Shown here piece after piece: positions 8,324 through 17,068 of a DNA stretch of 64,000 bases. Both the position numbers and the translations under genes were made by a program. The stretch spans positions 62,001 to 126,000 of the forward strand of contig NZ_FNGD01000013.1 of NCBI RefSeq assembly GCF_900102895.1. Direction: 5' to 3'. The notes below the pieces were generated by a model. The model worked only from the letters and a program-made list of their open reading frames with translations. It searched no databases and was not told the DNA's origin. Each line of letters starts with the position of its first letter. Positions within the stretch are counted from its first letter, which is position 1. Origin of the DNA: Arthrobacter sp. ov407. GTDB taxonomy: Bacteria; Actinomycetota; Actinomycetes; Actinomycetales; Micrococcaceae.

Positions 8324-9171
8324 GCACCGTTGCCAGCAGCACCCCCACGGCGCCCGCCGCCAGAGACGCCGAAACCACCCGCGGCCTCGTCGAGATCACC
8401 AAGGTCCGCAAGTCCTTCGGGGTCACGGAAGTCCTCAAGGGCATCACGCTGACGGTCGAGCCCGGCGGCGTCGCCGTGATCGTCGGCCCGTCCGGGTCCG
8501 GCAAATCCACCCTCCTGCGCACCATCAACCACCTGGAAAAGGTCGACGCCGGGTTCATCGCGATCGACGGCACGCTGGTGGGCTACGAGGTCCGGGGGCG
8601 CCGGCTCCACGAGCTGCCCGAAAAGGAAATCCTGAAGCAGCGCACCGAGATCGGCATGGTGTTCCAGAACTTCAACCTGTTCCCGCACCTGACCGCGCTG
8701 GAAAACGTCACCGAGGCGCCGGTCGTCGCGCCGCGGGCCGGGAAACCCCGGTCCTCCCGGGCCGAGGCCCGCGCACGCGGTCTGGAACTGCTGGACCGGG
8801 TGGGCCTGAAGGACCGCGCCGGCGCCTACCCGCGCCAGCTTTCCGGCGGCCAGCAGCAGCGCGTCGCGATCGCCCGGGCCCTGGCCCTGGACCCCAAGAT
8901 CCTGCTCTTCGACGAGCCCACCTCGGCCCTGGACCCGGAACTGGTCAACGAGGTCCTGGACGTCATCCGCGGGCTCGCCAAGTCCGGCACCACGCTGATC
9001 ATCGTCACGCATGAGATGGGCTTCGCCCGCGACGTCGCCGACACGGTCGTGTTCATGGACCAGGGCCAGATCGTCGAGCAGGGCACACCCCAGGAGATTT
9101 TCACCAACCCGCGCGAGGAACGCACCCGGAGCTTTTTCTCCAAAGTGATCGAACCCGCTTTCAACATCTAA
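8320..9171 (+). CDS. amino acid ABC transporter ATP-binding protein
   Basis: A 283-residue ATPase starting at the ATG that overlaps the permease stop (ATGA). Walker A is GPSGSGKST near residues 55-63, the Q-loop is [11 protein letters not shown], the signature is LSGGQQQR, Walker B is [12 protein letters not shown] and the switch His is in VTHEMGFA. The FNLFPH and HEMGFAR wording is that of polar amino-acid importers (GlnQ/HisP). It has a 20-residue Thr/Ala-rich N-terminal extension. It powers the importer made with the flanking permease and binding protein. Confidence 0.95.
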   Translation: MSTVASSTPTAPAARDAETTRGLVEITKVRKSFGVTEVLKGITLTVEPGGVAVIVGPSGSGKSTLLRTINHLEKVDAGFIAIDGTLVGYEVRGRRLHELPEKEILKQRTEIGMVFQNFNLFPHLTALENVTEAPVVAPRAGKPRSSRAEARARGLELLDRVGLKDRAGAYPRQLSGGQQQRVAIARALALDPKILLFDEPTSALDPELVNEVLDVIRGLAKSGTTLIIVTHEMGFARDVADTVVFMDQGQIVEQGTPQEIFTNPREERTRSFFSKVIEPAFNI

Positions 9172-9182
9172 GGAACACCCAC

Positions 9183-10217
9183 ATGGCAATCAGCTCCGCC
9201 CTCCACACCGCCCGTCCCAGTACTAGTCTCCGGCGGAAGCGTGCGGCGCTTCCCGCCGTCGTCCTCATCGGCACCCTTTCCGGCACGCTGGCACTGAGTG
9301 CTTGCGCAGATCCCGGCGCCTCCGCGGCTGCCGGTGCGCAACCGGCGACGACGGCGGCGCGCAACGGCGTCGTCTACAACACCTCGCCGGACCAGCAGCG
9401 CATCAGGGCCGAGAAGGACGCCGCCCTGGCCGCGGAGGTCCCCGCGCTGATAGGCAAGGACGGCAAGCTGACCGTGGCCACGACGGCGGGCTCGATTCCG
9501 CTGTCCTTCCATGCCACGGACGACAAGACCCCGATCGGCGTCGAGGTGGACCTGGCCCAACTGGTCGCGGACAAGCTGGGCCTGGCGCTGGATGTCCAGG
9601 TGACCTCCTGGGAGAACTGGCCCCTGAAGACCCAGTCCGGCGACTTCGAGGCCGTGTTCTCCAATGTGGGCATCAACGCCGCCCGCGTGAAGCTCTTCGA
9701 CTTCTCCACCTACCGCGCCGCGTACATGGGCTTCGAGGCGAAGAAGGGCTCCAACTACAACATCAAGGGCTCCGCTGACATCTCCGGCCTGAAGATCTCC
9801 GTGGGCTCGGGCACCAACCAGGAGAAGATCCTGATCGCCTGGAACAAGGAGCTGGAGGCCAAGGGCAAGGCGCCGGCGGAGCTGCAGTACTACTCCGCCG
9901 ACGCCGACACCATCCTGGCCCTGTCCTCGGGCCGCACCGACCTGAACCTCGCGCCCTACCCGTCGGTCACGTACCGGGAAAACACCCGCGACGACCTCAA
10001 GGTGGTGGGCAAGGTCAACGCCGGCTGGCCGTCCGAGACCCTGGTCGCGGCCACCACGCTCAAGGGCAACGGCCTGGCCCCGGCCATCACGGACGCACTG
10101 AACTCCGCGGTCAAGGACGGGTCCTACGCCAAGGTCCTGGACCGCTGGGGACTGTCCGAGGAAGCCCTTCCCGAGTCCACGACCGTCACCGAGGCCAACT
10201 TCGGGACCGGCAAATGA
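9183..10217 (+). CDS. ABC transporter substrate-binding lipoprotein (family 3)
   Basis: A 344-residue extracellular binding protein. It has a signal sequence with lipobox LALSAC, followed by a short Ala-rich linker. The mature part has the family-3 order: GKLTVATTAGSIPLSF, then GVEVDLAQLVADKLGL, then SVGSGTNQEKIL, and a C-terminal VKDGSYAKVLDRWGLSEEALP. The last motif is the conserved tail of polar amino-acid binding proteins. AAGGAA lies seven bases before the ATG. It is a clear paralogue of the protein at 14046-15029, sharing the SGTNQE and DGSYAKxLxRWGLSEEA motifs. Confidence 0.93.
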   Translation: MAISSALHTARPSTSLRRKRAALPAVVLIGTLSGTLALSACADPGASAAAGAQPATTAARNGVVYNTSPDQQRIRAEKDAALAAEVPALIGKDGKLTVATTAGSIPLSFHATDDKTPIGVEVDLAQLVADKLGLALDVQVTSWENWPLKTQSGDFEAVFSNVGINAARVKLFDFSTYRAAYMGFEAKKGSNYNIKGSADISGLKISVGSGTNQEKILIAWNKELEAKGKAPAELQYYSADADTILALSSGRTDLNLAPYPSVTYRENTRDDLKVVGKVNAGWPSETLVAATTLKGNGLAPAITDALNSAVKDGSYAKVLDRWGLSEEALPESTTVTEANFGTGK

Positions 10218-10258
10218 AGCAACTGGAACAACCGACCACAGCAACCACAGGAGCAACC

Positions 10259-11155
10259 ATGTCTACACCCACTGACACCGACGGCCGCTCCCCGGACCGC
10301 CGGACCGGTCCCGACGGCCGTCCCCGCAATGAATTCCAAGCCGCCTGGGCGGATTGGCATGCCGCGCACGAACGACACCGCGCCGACCCCCACGGCTTCC
10401 TCGCCGTCACCCACCTGCACTGGCTCGATGCCTCGCCCGCCCGGCTGGACGGCGCGCCGGGCACGTGGAGCGTCGAGGACGACGTCGTCCGCCTGGGTTT
10501 GGGGGCAGGCGAACGCGTCCTTCGCGACGGGCAGGAACTGAACGCCGACGGGACCGGAGCCACCGTGTTCCTTGGCCCGATTCCCGAGCGCGAGGGCCTG
10601 AATCTGCGTGTAGAAGATGCCGGCGCCGGTCATACGGTGATCGAGCTCGCCAAACGCGGCGGCCGCTATGTCGTGCGACCGCGGCATCCCCTGAACCCCC
10701 TCCTCACCAGCTACCGCGGGACACCCGCCTACGCCCCCACTCCTGAATATGCCATTTCAGGAATATTCTTCCCGTTCGCCGAACCGCGGCCCACCACCGT
10801 GGGCGCGGCGGTCGAAGGAATCCACCATGTCTACGAGGCCCCAGGGGAAATCCGCTTCCGGCTCCGCGGCAAGGACCTGAGCCTCACCGCCTTCAACGGC
10901 CACACCCCGGGCACCCTGTCGGTGCTCTTCACGGACGCGACATCGGGCAAGAGCACCTACGCGGCCAACCGCGCACTCACTGTGCCGGCTCCGGGCGCCC
11001 ACGGCACGGTCTGGCTCGACTTCAACCGCGCGGTGAACTTGCCGTGCGCCTACACGGATCTCGCCACGTGCCCGCTGCCACCGGCCGAGAACCGCCTGCC
11101 GGTGGCCATCGAAGCCGGCGAACAGATCCCCTACGAACGACAGGACGCATCATGA
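10259..11155 (+). CDS. DUF1684 domain protein
   Basis: A 298-residue protein. The ATG at 10259 has AGGAG six bases upstream. An in-frame ATG at 10214 that overlaps the upstream stop is also possible. The DUF1684 signature is visible as WHAAHERHRADPHGFLAVTHLHWLD at the N-terminus and LDFNRAVNLPCAYTDLATCPLPPAENRLP at the C-terminus. The latter includes the invariant Asn-Pro-Cys region and the terminal PxAxNxLP. Function is unknown. In actinobacteria the gene often lies beside ABC importers and flavin monooxygenases, as here. Its TGA overlaps the next ATG, so it is part of the operon. Confidence 0.88.
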   Translation: MSTPTDTDGRSPDRRTGPDGRPRNEFQAAWADWHAAHERHRADPHGFLAVTHLHWLDASPARLDGAPGTWSVEDDVVRLGLGAGERVLRDGQELNADGTGATVFLGPIPEREGLNLRVEDAGAGHTVIELAKRGGRYVVRPRHPLNPLLTSYRGTPAYAPTPEYAISGIFFPFAEPRPTTVGAAVEGIHHVYEAPGEIRFRLRGKDLSLTAFNGHTPGTLSVLFTDATSGKSTYAANRALTVPAPGAHGTVWLDFNRAVNLPCAYTDLATCPLPPAENRLPVAIEAGEQIPYERQDAS

Positions 11156-12360
11156 GCAACCCTCCCGCCAAAGACGTGTCCCTGGGACACGGCCTGCTCC
11201 TGCTGGATCTCGACGGCGCCGGCAGCCACCCCGCTGCGTGGCGGGTTTCCCGCACCGCACCCGCGTCCGTGCTGGGCCCGGAACACCTCCGCGGCGCTGT
11301 GCTGGCCGCCGAGTCCGCCGGATTCCACGCGGCGACGTTTTCCGACCCCGGCCTGCCGGACCCTGATCAGCCGGGGCCGCCAGGCGAGCCGGACCCCGGT
11401 CACCCGGGTCGGGACGCCGCGGCCCGGCTCAACGCCCTGCAGCGGGCCGCGTTCGCCGGTCCCGTGACCCGCTCCCTCGCCCTGATCCCGGAAGTGGACA
11501 CCGTCTACACCGAGCCATTCCACATCTCAACCCAGCTGGCCAGCCTGGACTACGTCTCCGGCGGACGGGCCGGCTGGCTCGTGGCCGCCTCGCCAAGCGC
11601 AGCCGATGCCGCCGCCGTCGGACGGGACACCGTGCGCGGGGAGCGGCTGTCCCGGGAGGCCGCCGATTCGATCGAGGTCAGCCGAAGGCTCTGGGACTCC
11701 TGGGAGGACGACGCTGTGATCCGCGACGTCCCCACCGGGCGCTACCTCGACGTCGACAAGCTGCACTACATCGACGTCGAGAACGGCAGCTATTCCGTCA
11801 AGGGTCCGTCGATCATTCCGCGGCCGCCCCAGGGCCAGCTCCCTGTGCTGGCCCCAGCCGGGCTCCTCACCCCGGAGGCCGTCGCGGCCGGGGCGGCCGA
11901 CGCGCTGCTGGTCTCGGCCCCGACACCCGAACTCCTGGCCGCCGAGCTCGCGGCGACGCGGGCAGGACTCGCCGCCGGCGGGAGTGCGCCCGCGCTGATC
12001 GCCGAGCTCGACGTCGTGCTGGACTCCCGCGGCCAGGCTGCCGCACAACGGCTGGCCGGGCTGAACCGCCACACCGCGTGGCAGAGCCCGCGGGCGCGTT
12101 TCGCCGGGCCGGCGGCGGAGCTGACCGAACTGCTCACCGAGGTGCTGGCCCGGGCCGACGGCGTCCGCCTGCACCCCGCGGTGCTGGACACGGATCTTGA
12201 GGAACTGTCGCGGCTGGTGCTGCCTGAGCTGCGCCGGCGCGGGCTCCTGGCCCCCACCACCGCGGACGTCACGTTCCGCGAGCAGCTGGGGCTGGCGCGC
12301 CCCGCCAGCCGGTACGCCGCCATAACAGCCGGAACAGCCGCCCCCGGCGCGGAAAACTAA
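11152..12360 (+). CDS. LLM-class flavin-dependent monooxygenase
   Basis: A 402-residue protein starting at the ATG that overlaps the DUF1684 stop. It has the luciferase-like fold. Visible motifs are FSDPG near the N-terminus, TEPFHISTQLASLDYVSGGRAGWLV (the usual PY-hhA-t-DhhS-GRh-hh motif) and SRRLWDSWEDDAV. The later part reads PQGQLPVLAPAGLLTPEAVAAGAADALLV. These enzymes use reduced FMN and oxygen to hydroxylate or cleave C-S, C-N or related bonds in the cytoplasm. The N-terminal part is slightly degenerate compared with its neighbour. With the adjacent NtaA/DszA-type enzyme it resembles the CmoO/CmoJ pair. Confidence 0.88.
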   Translation: MSNPPAKDVSLGHGLLLLDLDGAGSHPAAWRVSRTAPASVLGPEHLRGAVLAAESAGFHAATFSDPGLPDPDQPGPPGEPDPGHPGRDAAARLNALQRAAFAGPVTRSLALIPEVDTVYTEPFHISTQLASLDYVSGGRAGWLVAASPSAADAAAVGRDTVRGERLSREAADSIEVSRRLWDSWEDDAVIRDVPTGRYLDVDKLHYIDVENGSYSVKGPSIIPRPPQGQLPVLAPAGLLTPEAVAAGAADALLVSAPTPELLAAELAATRAGLAAGGSAPALIAELDVVLDSRGQAAAQRLAGLNRHTAWQSPRARFAGPAAELTELLTEVLARADGVRLHPAVLDTDLEELSRLVLPELRRRGLLAPTTADVTFREQLGLARPASRYAAITAGTAAPGAEN

Positions 12361-12370
12361 GGAGTTCACC

Positions 12371-13798
12371 ATGAGCCACAGCACCAACCCTGCCGAATTC
12401 ACCCCTTCCGGTCAGCTCCAGCTGGGCGTGTTCTTCCAAGGCGTCAACTCCGGAACCGTCTGGAAGAGCGCCGAGTCCGGCTCCCAAACCGATTTTGAAT
12501 CGTTCCGGCGCATCGCCCAAACCGCCGAGCGCGGCCTGTTCGCAGCGTTCTTCCTCGGCGAAGGCCTGCGGCTGCGCGAGCACCTCGGCCGCCCGCACGC
12601 CCTCGACATCGCCGGCCGTCCCGACGCGCAGACCGCGCTGGCAGCCCTCGCCGCCGTGACCACCCACATCGGCCTGGTCGCCACCCAGAACACCACGTAC
12701 AACGACCCCGCAGACCTGGCGCACCGGCTCTCCACCTTGGATCTGCTCTCCGGTGGCCGCGCGGCCTGGAACATCGTCACCACAGACAACGCCTGGACCG
12801 GCGCCAACTTCCGTCGCGGCGGCTACCTGGACCACGCCGGCCGGTACACCCACGCCGAGGCATTCGTGGAAACCGCCAAGCGCATCTGGGACGCGTGGGA
12901 CGACGGCGCGATCGCGGCCTCGGCGGCCGCTGCCCGGTGGTCGGCGGAGGGGGCGGTCCGGCGGGTGCGCCACAGCGGCCAGCACTATTCCGTCGACGTC
13001 ACCCCGCGGCTGCCGCGCAGCGCACAGTACCGGCCGGTGCTGTTCCAGGCCGGGGATTCGCCCGAGGGCAGGGACTTCGCCGCACGGCAGGCGGACGTCA
13101 TCTTTTCCGCGCACCCGCAGCTGGAGGACGCGCTGGAATTCCGCCGCGACATCGTGGAGCGCACGCTCCGGGCCGGCCGGGGCGCCCAGGACGTGAAGAT
13201 CATGCCTGCCGGCGAGTTCATTCTCGCCGCCACACCGCGGGAGGCCCTCGAAAAGAAGGCCTGGGTCCGCAGCCTGCAGATCGGCCCGCAGCAGGCCATC
13301 GCGTACCTCGAGCAGTTCTGGGGCCGGGAGCTGCAGGGCTACGATCCCGACGGCCCGCTGCCGGACATCGACCCTGTGGTGGACGAAACCTCCGAAACCC
13401 GCGGCAGCGGCTTCCATGGCGCTAAGACCAGCCAACTGGCCGACCAGTGGCGGGCCGAGGCCAAGGAGAAGGGCCTGTCCATCCGGCAATTTGTCTCGGC
13501 CAAGACCAGCCGGGGTGACTCTACCTTCACCGGCTCGTACACCGAGGTCGCCGACCGGCTCGCCGAGTACGCGCGGACCGGCGCCGTCGACGGCTTCAAC
13601 ATCTCGCCGTGGCTCATCCCGTCCGGACTCGATGACATCGTCAACCACCTCGTGCCGGAACTGCAGGAGCGCGGTGTGTACCCCACGGAGTACGCGGGCA
13701 GCACGCTGCGGAAGAACCTCGGCCTGGCCACCCCAGTCCGCACAGCCGCCGGCATCGAGGCGGAGGTCGAGGCCGGTTCCGTCACGGCGCGGGCCTAG
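12371..13798 (+). CDS. NtaA/SnaA/DszA-family FMN-dependent monooxygenase
   Basis: A 475-residue luciferase-like protein, the usual length for the NtaA/DszA branch. Motifs are LQLGVFFQGVNSGTVWK, GLFAAFFLGEGLRLREH, ATQNTTYNDPADLAHRLSTLDLLSGGRAAWNIVTT, and GYLDHAGRYTHAEAFVETAKRIWDAWDD. Typical members take reduced FMN from a partner reductase and oxidise aminopolycarboxylates, dibenzothiophene sulfone or S-alkyl cysteines. GGAG lies before the ATG, and only ten bases separate it from the LLM gene. It is the last gene of the seven-kb operon and is followed by a terminator flanked by repeats. Confidence 0.9.
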   Translation: MSHSTNPAEFTPSGQLQLGVFFQGVNSGTVWKSAESGSQTDFESFRRIAQTAERGLFAAFFLGEGLRLREHLGRPHALDIAGRPDAQTALAALAAVTTHIGLVATQNTTYNDPADLAHRLSTLDLLSGGRAAWNIVTTDNAWTGANFRRGGYLDHAGRYTHAEAFVETAKRIWDAWDDGAIAASAAAARWSAEGAVRRVRHSGQHYSVDVTPRLPRSAQYRPVLFQAGDSPEGRDFAARQADVIFSAHPQLEDALEFRRDIVERTLRAGRGAQDVKIMPAGEFILAATPREALEKKAWVRSLQIGPQQAIAYLEQFWGRELQGYDPDGPLPDIDPVVDETSETRGSGFHGAKTSQLADQWRAEAKEKGLSIRQFVSAKTSRGDSTFTGSYTEVADRLAEYARTGAVDGFNISPWLIPSGLDDIVNHLVPELQERGVYPTEYAGSTLRKNLGLATPVRTAAGIEAEVEAGSVTARA

Positions 13799-13807
13799 GA
13801 AATCACC

Positions 13808-13867
13808 ATCGGTTGCTCCGTAACCGCCCTATTCGAGACCCAGAAGGGCGGTTACGGAGCAATCGAT
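13808..13867. repeat. REP-like palindromic element, copy 1
   Basis: Arms at 13808-13830 and 13845-13867 (core TTGCTCCGTAACCGCCCT) pair at 22 of 23 positions around a 14-base loop. Copy 2 lies 111 bases further right with the same arms and a related loop (ATTCGAG...CAGA). Confidence 0.9.
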
Positions 13868-13923
13868 CTTCCACACATGCATCACCAGGCAGACATGAAG
13901 AATCGAAGCCACAAAGAATAGCC

Positions 13924-13969
13924 ACAAAGAATCCCCGCCGGAGACGTTCCAGGCGGGGATTCTTTTGTG
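13924..13969. terminator. bidirectional rho-independent terminator
   Basis: AAAGAATCCCCGCC at 13926-13939 pairs with GGCGGGGATTCTTT at 13952-13965. An A run lies on the left and TTTT on the right. It sits between the converging ends of the monooxygenase operon and the second binding-protein gene and can serve both. Confidence 0.85.
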
Positions 13970-13978
13970 TCCGGCACC

Positions 13979-14038
13979 ATCGATTGCTCCGTAGCCGCCC
14001 CATTCGAGGCTCAGAAGGGCGGTTACGGAGCAATCGAT
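13979..14038. repeat. REP-like palindromic element, copy 2
   Basis: Arms ATCGATTGCTCCGTAGCCGC (13979-14000 with two further C) and 14017-14038 pair with one mismatch. The right arm is identical to that of copy 1. It ends seven bases before the stop codon of the binding-protein gene. Confidence 0.9.
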
Positions 14039-14045
14039 TGGCGGG

Positions 14046-15029
14046 CTACTTCTTCGGCAGGCCCGCCGGGTTCAGCTCCGACGTCGCTACGGCCTCCTCG
14101 GACAGCCCCCAGCGGTTCAGGATCTTGGCGTAGCTGCCGTCCTGGATCAGGTGATTCAGTCCGGCCTGGGCCGCGGCGGCGAAGCCGTTGTCCTTCTTGG
14201 TGGTGACGGCGATGCTGGCCTTCAGCGGCCAGCCGCCGTCGACCAGGCCCACCAGCTTGGTCTTGGCGTCCGTGGCGGTCTTGTAGGCTGCCGTGGCGTT
14301 CGGGCCGAAGGTGAGGTCCGCGCGGCCGGACTGGACGGCCAGCTGGGAGGCGGAGTCGTCGTCGAAATACTGGAACTCCACAGGCTTGAGGCCATTCTTC
14401 TTGTTCTCCTCATCCCAGCGCAGCAAGATGGCCTCCTGGTTCGTGCCCGAGCCGACGATCACGCGCTTGCCTGCGACGTCCGGGGCCGACTCGACCTTGG
14501 TGGTGTTGCTGTCCGCCTTGGCGTAGAAGCCGAGTTTGTCCTCGCGGTAGCTGGCGAAGTCGAACTTGAGCTTGCGCTCCTCCGTGACGGTGACATTGGA
14601 GAGCACTGCCTCGTACTTGCCGGAATCGACGCCGAGCGGCCAGTCGGCCCATGCCGTCGGGACAATATCCGCCTCCAGGCCCAGCGACTCGGCCAGTGCG
14701 ACCGCGAGATCCACCTCGTTCCCCACCGGAGTCTTGTTGTCCGTGGCGTAAACGGCCAGCGGCGCCGCGAACGGACTCACCGCCACAGTCAGTTTCCCGT
14801 CCTTCTTGATGGCATCCGGGACGAGCGCGGCGGCCGCGCCATCCACCGTGGCCTTGGTGCGGTCCTGCTGCGGAGAGAGGTTGAACTGCTTGACGCCGGA
14901 GGAGGACGACGGCGCCGCGGACGTGTCGCCGGCAGCGGCGGCGCCGGGGTCGGAGCAGGCCGCGAGACCCAGGGCAGTAGTGGCCGCCAACGCGACGGCG
15001 ACGCCTGATTTGAACGAAAGACTGGACAT
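14046..15029 (-). CDS. ABC transporter substrate-binding lipoprotein (family 3), paralogue
   Basis: A 327-residue binding protein starting at the ATG at 15029 with GGGGAG five bases upstream. A longer frame to 15389 is not supported. The signal peptide ends in lipobox LGLAAC. The mature protein shows GKLTVAVSPFAAPLAVYATDN, VGNEVDLAVALAESLGL, VIVGSGTNQEAIL and IQDGSYAKILNRWGLSEEA. It is collinear with the binding protein at 9183-10217. No permease or ATPase gene accompanies it, so it probably feeds the importer of the convergent operon and extends its substrate range. This resembles Bacillus ytmJ/ytmK, which also encode two binding proteins. Confidence 0.92.
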   Translation of the reverse strand: MSSLSFKSGVAVALAATTALGLAACSDPGAAAAGDTSAAPSSSSGVKQFNLSPQQDRTKATVDGAAAALVPDAIKKDGKLTVAVSPFAAPLAVYATDNKTPVGNEVDLAVALAESLGLEADIVPTAWADWPLGVDSGKYEAVLSNVTVTEERKLKFDFASYREDKLGFYAKADSNTTKVESAPDVAGKRVIVGSGTNQEAILLRWDEENKKNGLKPVEFQYFDDDSASQLAVQSGRADLTFGPNATAAYKTATDAKTKLVGLVDGGWPLKASIAVTTKKDNGFAAAAQAGLNHLIQDGSYAKILNRWGLSEEAVATSELNPAGLPKK

Positions 15030-15306
15030 GTTCTCCCCTTGAGAGTAGTTGTCGGTGGTGCTGGTGGCAGCAACTATCCGGGGCGCGGGAAAGCCGGTCA
15101 AAGCGCCGCGAAACCGGGTGAAACCAAGGGATACAGGCGGTAATACCCGTTCATCCGGCGTCCGCGGACGCGGCCTGAAGACGCCCAGTGTTACCGAAGA
15201 TTGCCCTGCGTGACGTGGCGGGAAGGAATTGTTCACGGCGGGCCGCAACTGGCCTAGCCTGCATAGAAGACCTGCAGGGTGACAGCACGACACAGGAGGG
15301 GTGAAC

Positions 15307-15852
15307 TTGTCAGTGAGCACGCACCAGAGGACGCACCGGACCACGCACCGGCTCGGCATCAACGCCCCGGCAGACCTTGTCTTCAGCATGCTGCGGGACG
15401 CCTCACACTGGCCCTACCTCGACGGCTTGACGGTGTACTCGGAGCGCGTCAGCGGCGACGACGCCGGGCACGAGCTCCGTACGTCGGTGGTTTCCAACGG
15501 CTCGCTCAGTTCAAGCCACTGCTGGCGTGTCTTTGATGCCGCCAGTCACCGCGCCGAGTTCCACCAGTTGGACCTCGAACCCCCGCTCCGCGAGCTTGGC
15601 GGCGGCTGGGAGATTCGGCCGGCGGACGGGCTCTCCGTGGCCACACTGACGCACGAGTTCGAGCTCGACGACGAGCACCTCGCCGAGCGCATCAACGCGA
15701 TCATCGAGGACTATAGCCGGCGTGAACTGGAAGCGCTCCGGGTCAGCTGCGAACGGTTGTCAGTCCTCCTGCAGCACCACGCCCCGCAGACGCTCCCCAC
15801 ACCGCACCCCACCCCGCATCCCACATCGCAGTCCACAGCAAAGGAGGCCTGA
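15307..15852 (+). CDS. SRPBCC (START-like/polyketide cyclase) family protein
   Basis: About 181 residues. The frame opens at a GTG (15301), but AGGAGG ends only two to three bases before it. The TTG at 15307, seven bases from AGGAGG, is better placed. The pattern HRLGINAPADLVFSMLRDASHWPYLDGL is the N-terminal strand-helix of SRPBCC lipid or polyketide-binding proteins. The end of the domain, INAIIEDYSRRELEALR, is the long C-terminal helix. The C-terminus is a Pro/His/Thr-rich tail. The ligand is unknown. It ends directly at the start of the next gene, which suggests coupling. Confidence 0.72.
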   Translation: MSVSTHQRTHRTTHRLGINAPADLVFSMLRDASHWPYLDGLTVYSERVSGDDAGHELRTSVVSNGSLSSSHCWRVFDAASHRAEFHQLDLEPPLRELGGGWEIRPADGLSVATLTHEFELDDEHLAERINAIIEDYSRRELEALRVSCERLSVLLQHHAPQTLPTPHPTPHPTSQSTAKEA

Positions 15853-16455
15853 ATGTCAGAGGTCAGGTTCACGACGGAACGGGACAGCTTCGGCCGGCTT
15901 CTCGCGGACCGCGAGGTCTGGCGGCAGGCGACCTCCATCGCGGCGGCCGGCGAACTGACCGCGCGCTGGCTGGAAGGCAACAGCCAGTACCAGCCGGGAG
16001 TCTTCTCCCCCGGGTTCGACGACGAGACCGCGGCCATCGCCGGAGACCTCGCCCGGCTCAACCGCAACGGGCTCTTCACCAAGGAATCCCAGCCGGGAGT
16101 CCAGGCCGGGGGCCTCGCGCAGCGCGCCTACGTGACGGCGTTCTGCAGCCCGGAGACGGCGATGGCGCTCCTGGCGGTGTCCACCCGGACCGCCCTGGTG
16201 ACCGTCGCGCACGCCCCCGGTGAGACGAGCAGCGCCTCCATCCCCGTGACCGTCCAGGATGACGACGTCGTGACCGTGCTCGGAAGCAGCGAGGGGCCGG
16301 TTGGGGAAGACCAGCTCAGGGACTGGGCGGCCGAGACCAACGAGACATTAGCCCTCGTCCTGGCGGATGCCTGGTACGTAGAAATCTTCGATCCCGTCTG
16401 GGGCCAGAACGATGTCCTGCTGACTGCCGTCTTCGAGGCGCTGGAGGCCGAATAG
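15853..16455 (+). CDS. DUF6919-like hypothetical protein
   Basis: A 200-residue cytoplasmic protein whose ATG directly follows the upstream stop, with AAGGAGG just before. The text TLxELGELTARWLEG, DETAAIAGDLARLNRNGLFTKESQPG and QRAYVTAFC matches the DUF6919 pattern I remember from Streptomyces proteins. No catalytic residues can be named. The C-terminus is acidic. It is translationally linked to the SRPBCC gene, so the two may act together. Confidence 0.65.
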   Translation: MSEVRFTTERDSFGRLLADREVWRQATSIAAAGELTARWLEGNSQYQPGVFSPGFDDETAAIAGDLARLNRNGLFTKESQPGVQAGGLAQRAYVTAFCSPETAMALLAVSTRTALVTVAHAPGETSSASIPVTVQDDDVVTVLGSSEGPVGEDQLRDWAAETNETLALVLADAWYVEIFDPVWGQNDVLLTAVFEALEAE

Positions 16456-16509
16456 CCTGCGGGAACGTGGGTGGCCGCGCAGGCGGCGGCAACCCGCTTC
16501 CCGGGATAT

Positions 16510-16824
16510 TCACATATCGGTCGCGTCCCAGCCGATGCTGGCGGCCTCGTCCAGGGTGCGCGACTCGAAATGTTCCAGCATGTCTTTCATTGCATCGACG
16601 CTCTGCTTGAACAGAGCAGAGTCCCGCCACTGCTCAATCTGTTCCAGGGATTCCCAGGGACCGGTGCTGATGAACCGGTTCTTGACGTCGCGGTCGTGCA
16701 TCAACACGGCTTTGGCGTTGGGAAAATCCTCCTTGGTTTTCCTGGCCAGGTCCCGCCAGGCCTGCACAAAATCGTTCTCGCGGCCGGGATGCACCAGCCA
16801 GATTCCGAGCGTGTAAACAGACAC
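16510..16824 (-). CDS. antibiotic biosynthesis monooxygenase (ABM) domain protein
   Basis: A 104-residue dimeric alpha+beta-barrel protein. The GTG at 16824 has GGAGG eight bases upstream and gives MSVYTLGIW. The ATG five codons earlier has no ribosome site. Motifs are LGIWLVHPGRENDFVQAWRDLA and NRFISTGPWESLEQIEQWRDS, typical of ABM proteins. These range from cofactor-free oxygenases to heme-degrading or quinone-acting enzymes. Substrate is unknown. It is a single gene. Confidence 0.78.
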   Translation of the reverse strand: MSVYTLGIWLVHPGRENDFVQAWRDLARKTKEDFPNAKAVLMHDRDVKNRFISTGPWESLEQIEQWRDSALFKQSVDAMKDMLEHFESRTLDEAASIGWDATDM

Positions 16825-17068
16825 GTCGATCGCCTCCATTGTCCGTACGGGGTTGATACGGCGATTATGTTCCAGTCCTCCGGCCGGCGGTAGGGCCGGA
16901 TTGCCCGGCGGGCGCGCTCGGGGCCCGCCAATAAACCGTTGTATGGGTGCAGTGGAAGGCCTAGCATGTGGGCAGGCCCCACTCTGGGACCAGCCCCGGA
17001 CCTTCCATTATTGGGAGTGGGCACGCGTCGGAGGCCGATGTCCTGGGCGTCACAGGATAGGAAAAACG

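Noticed and set aside
7096..9171. 691-residue frame joining the permease region with the ATPase
   Set aside because: The first 400 codons are the wrong frame of the permease gene; the ATPase begins at 8320.
13803..14133. Small frames encoding LLRNRP and GRLRSNR repeats
   Set aside because: They are translations of the two REP-like palindromes, not genes.
14046..15389. 447-residue version of the second binding protein
   Set aside because: The signal peptide and ribosome site place the start at 15029; the extra part covers the divergent promoter region.
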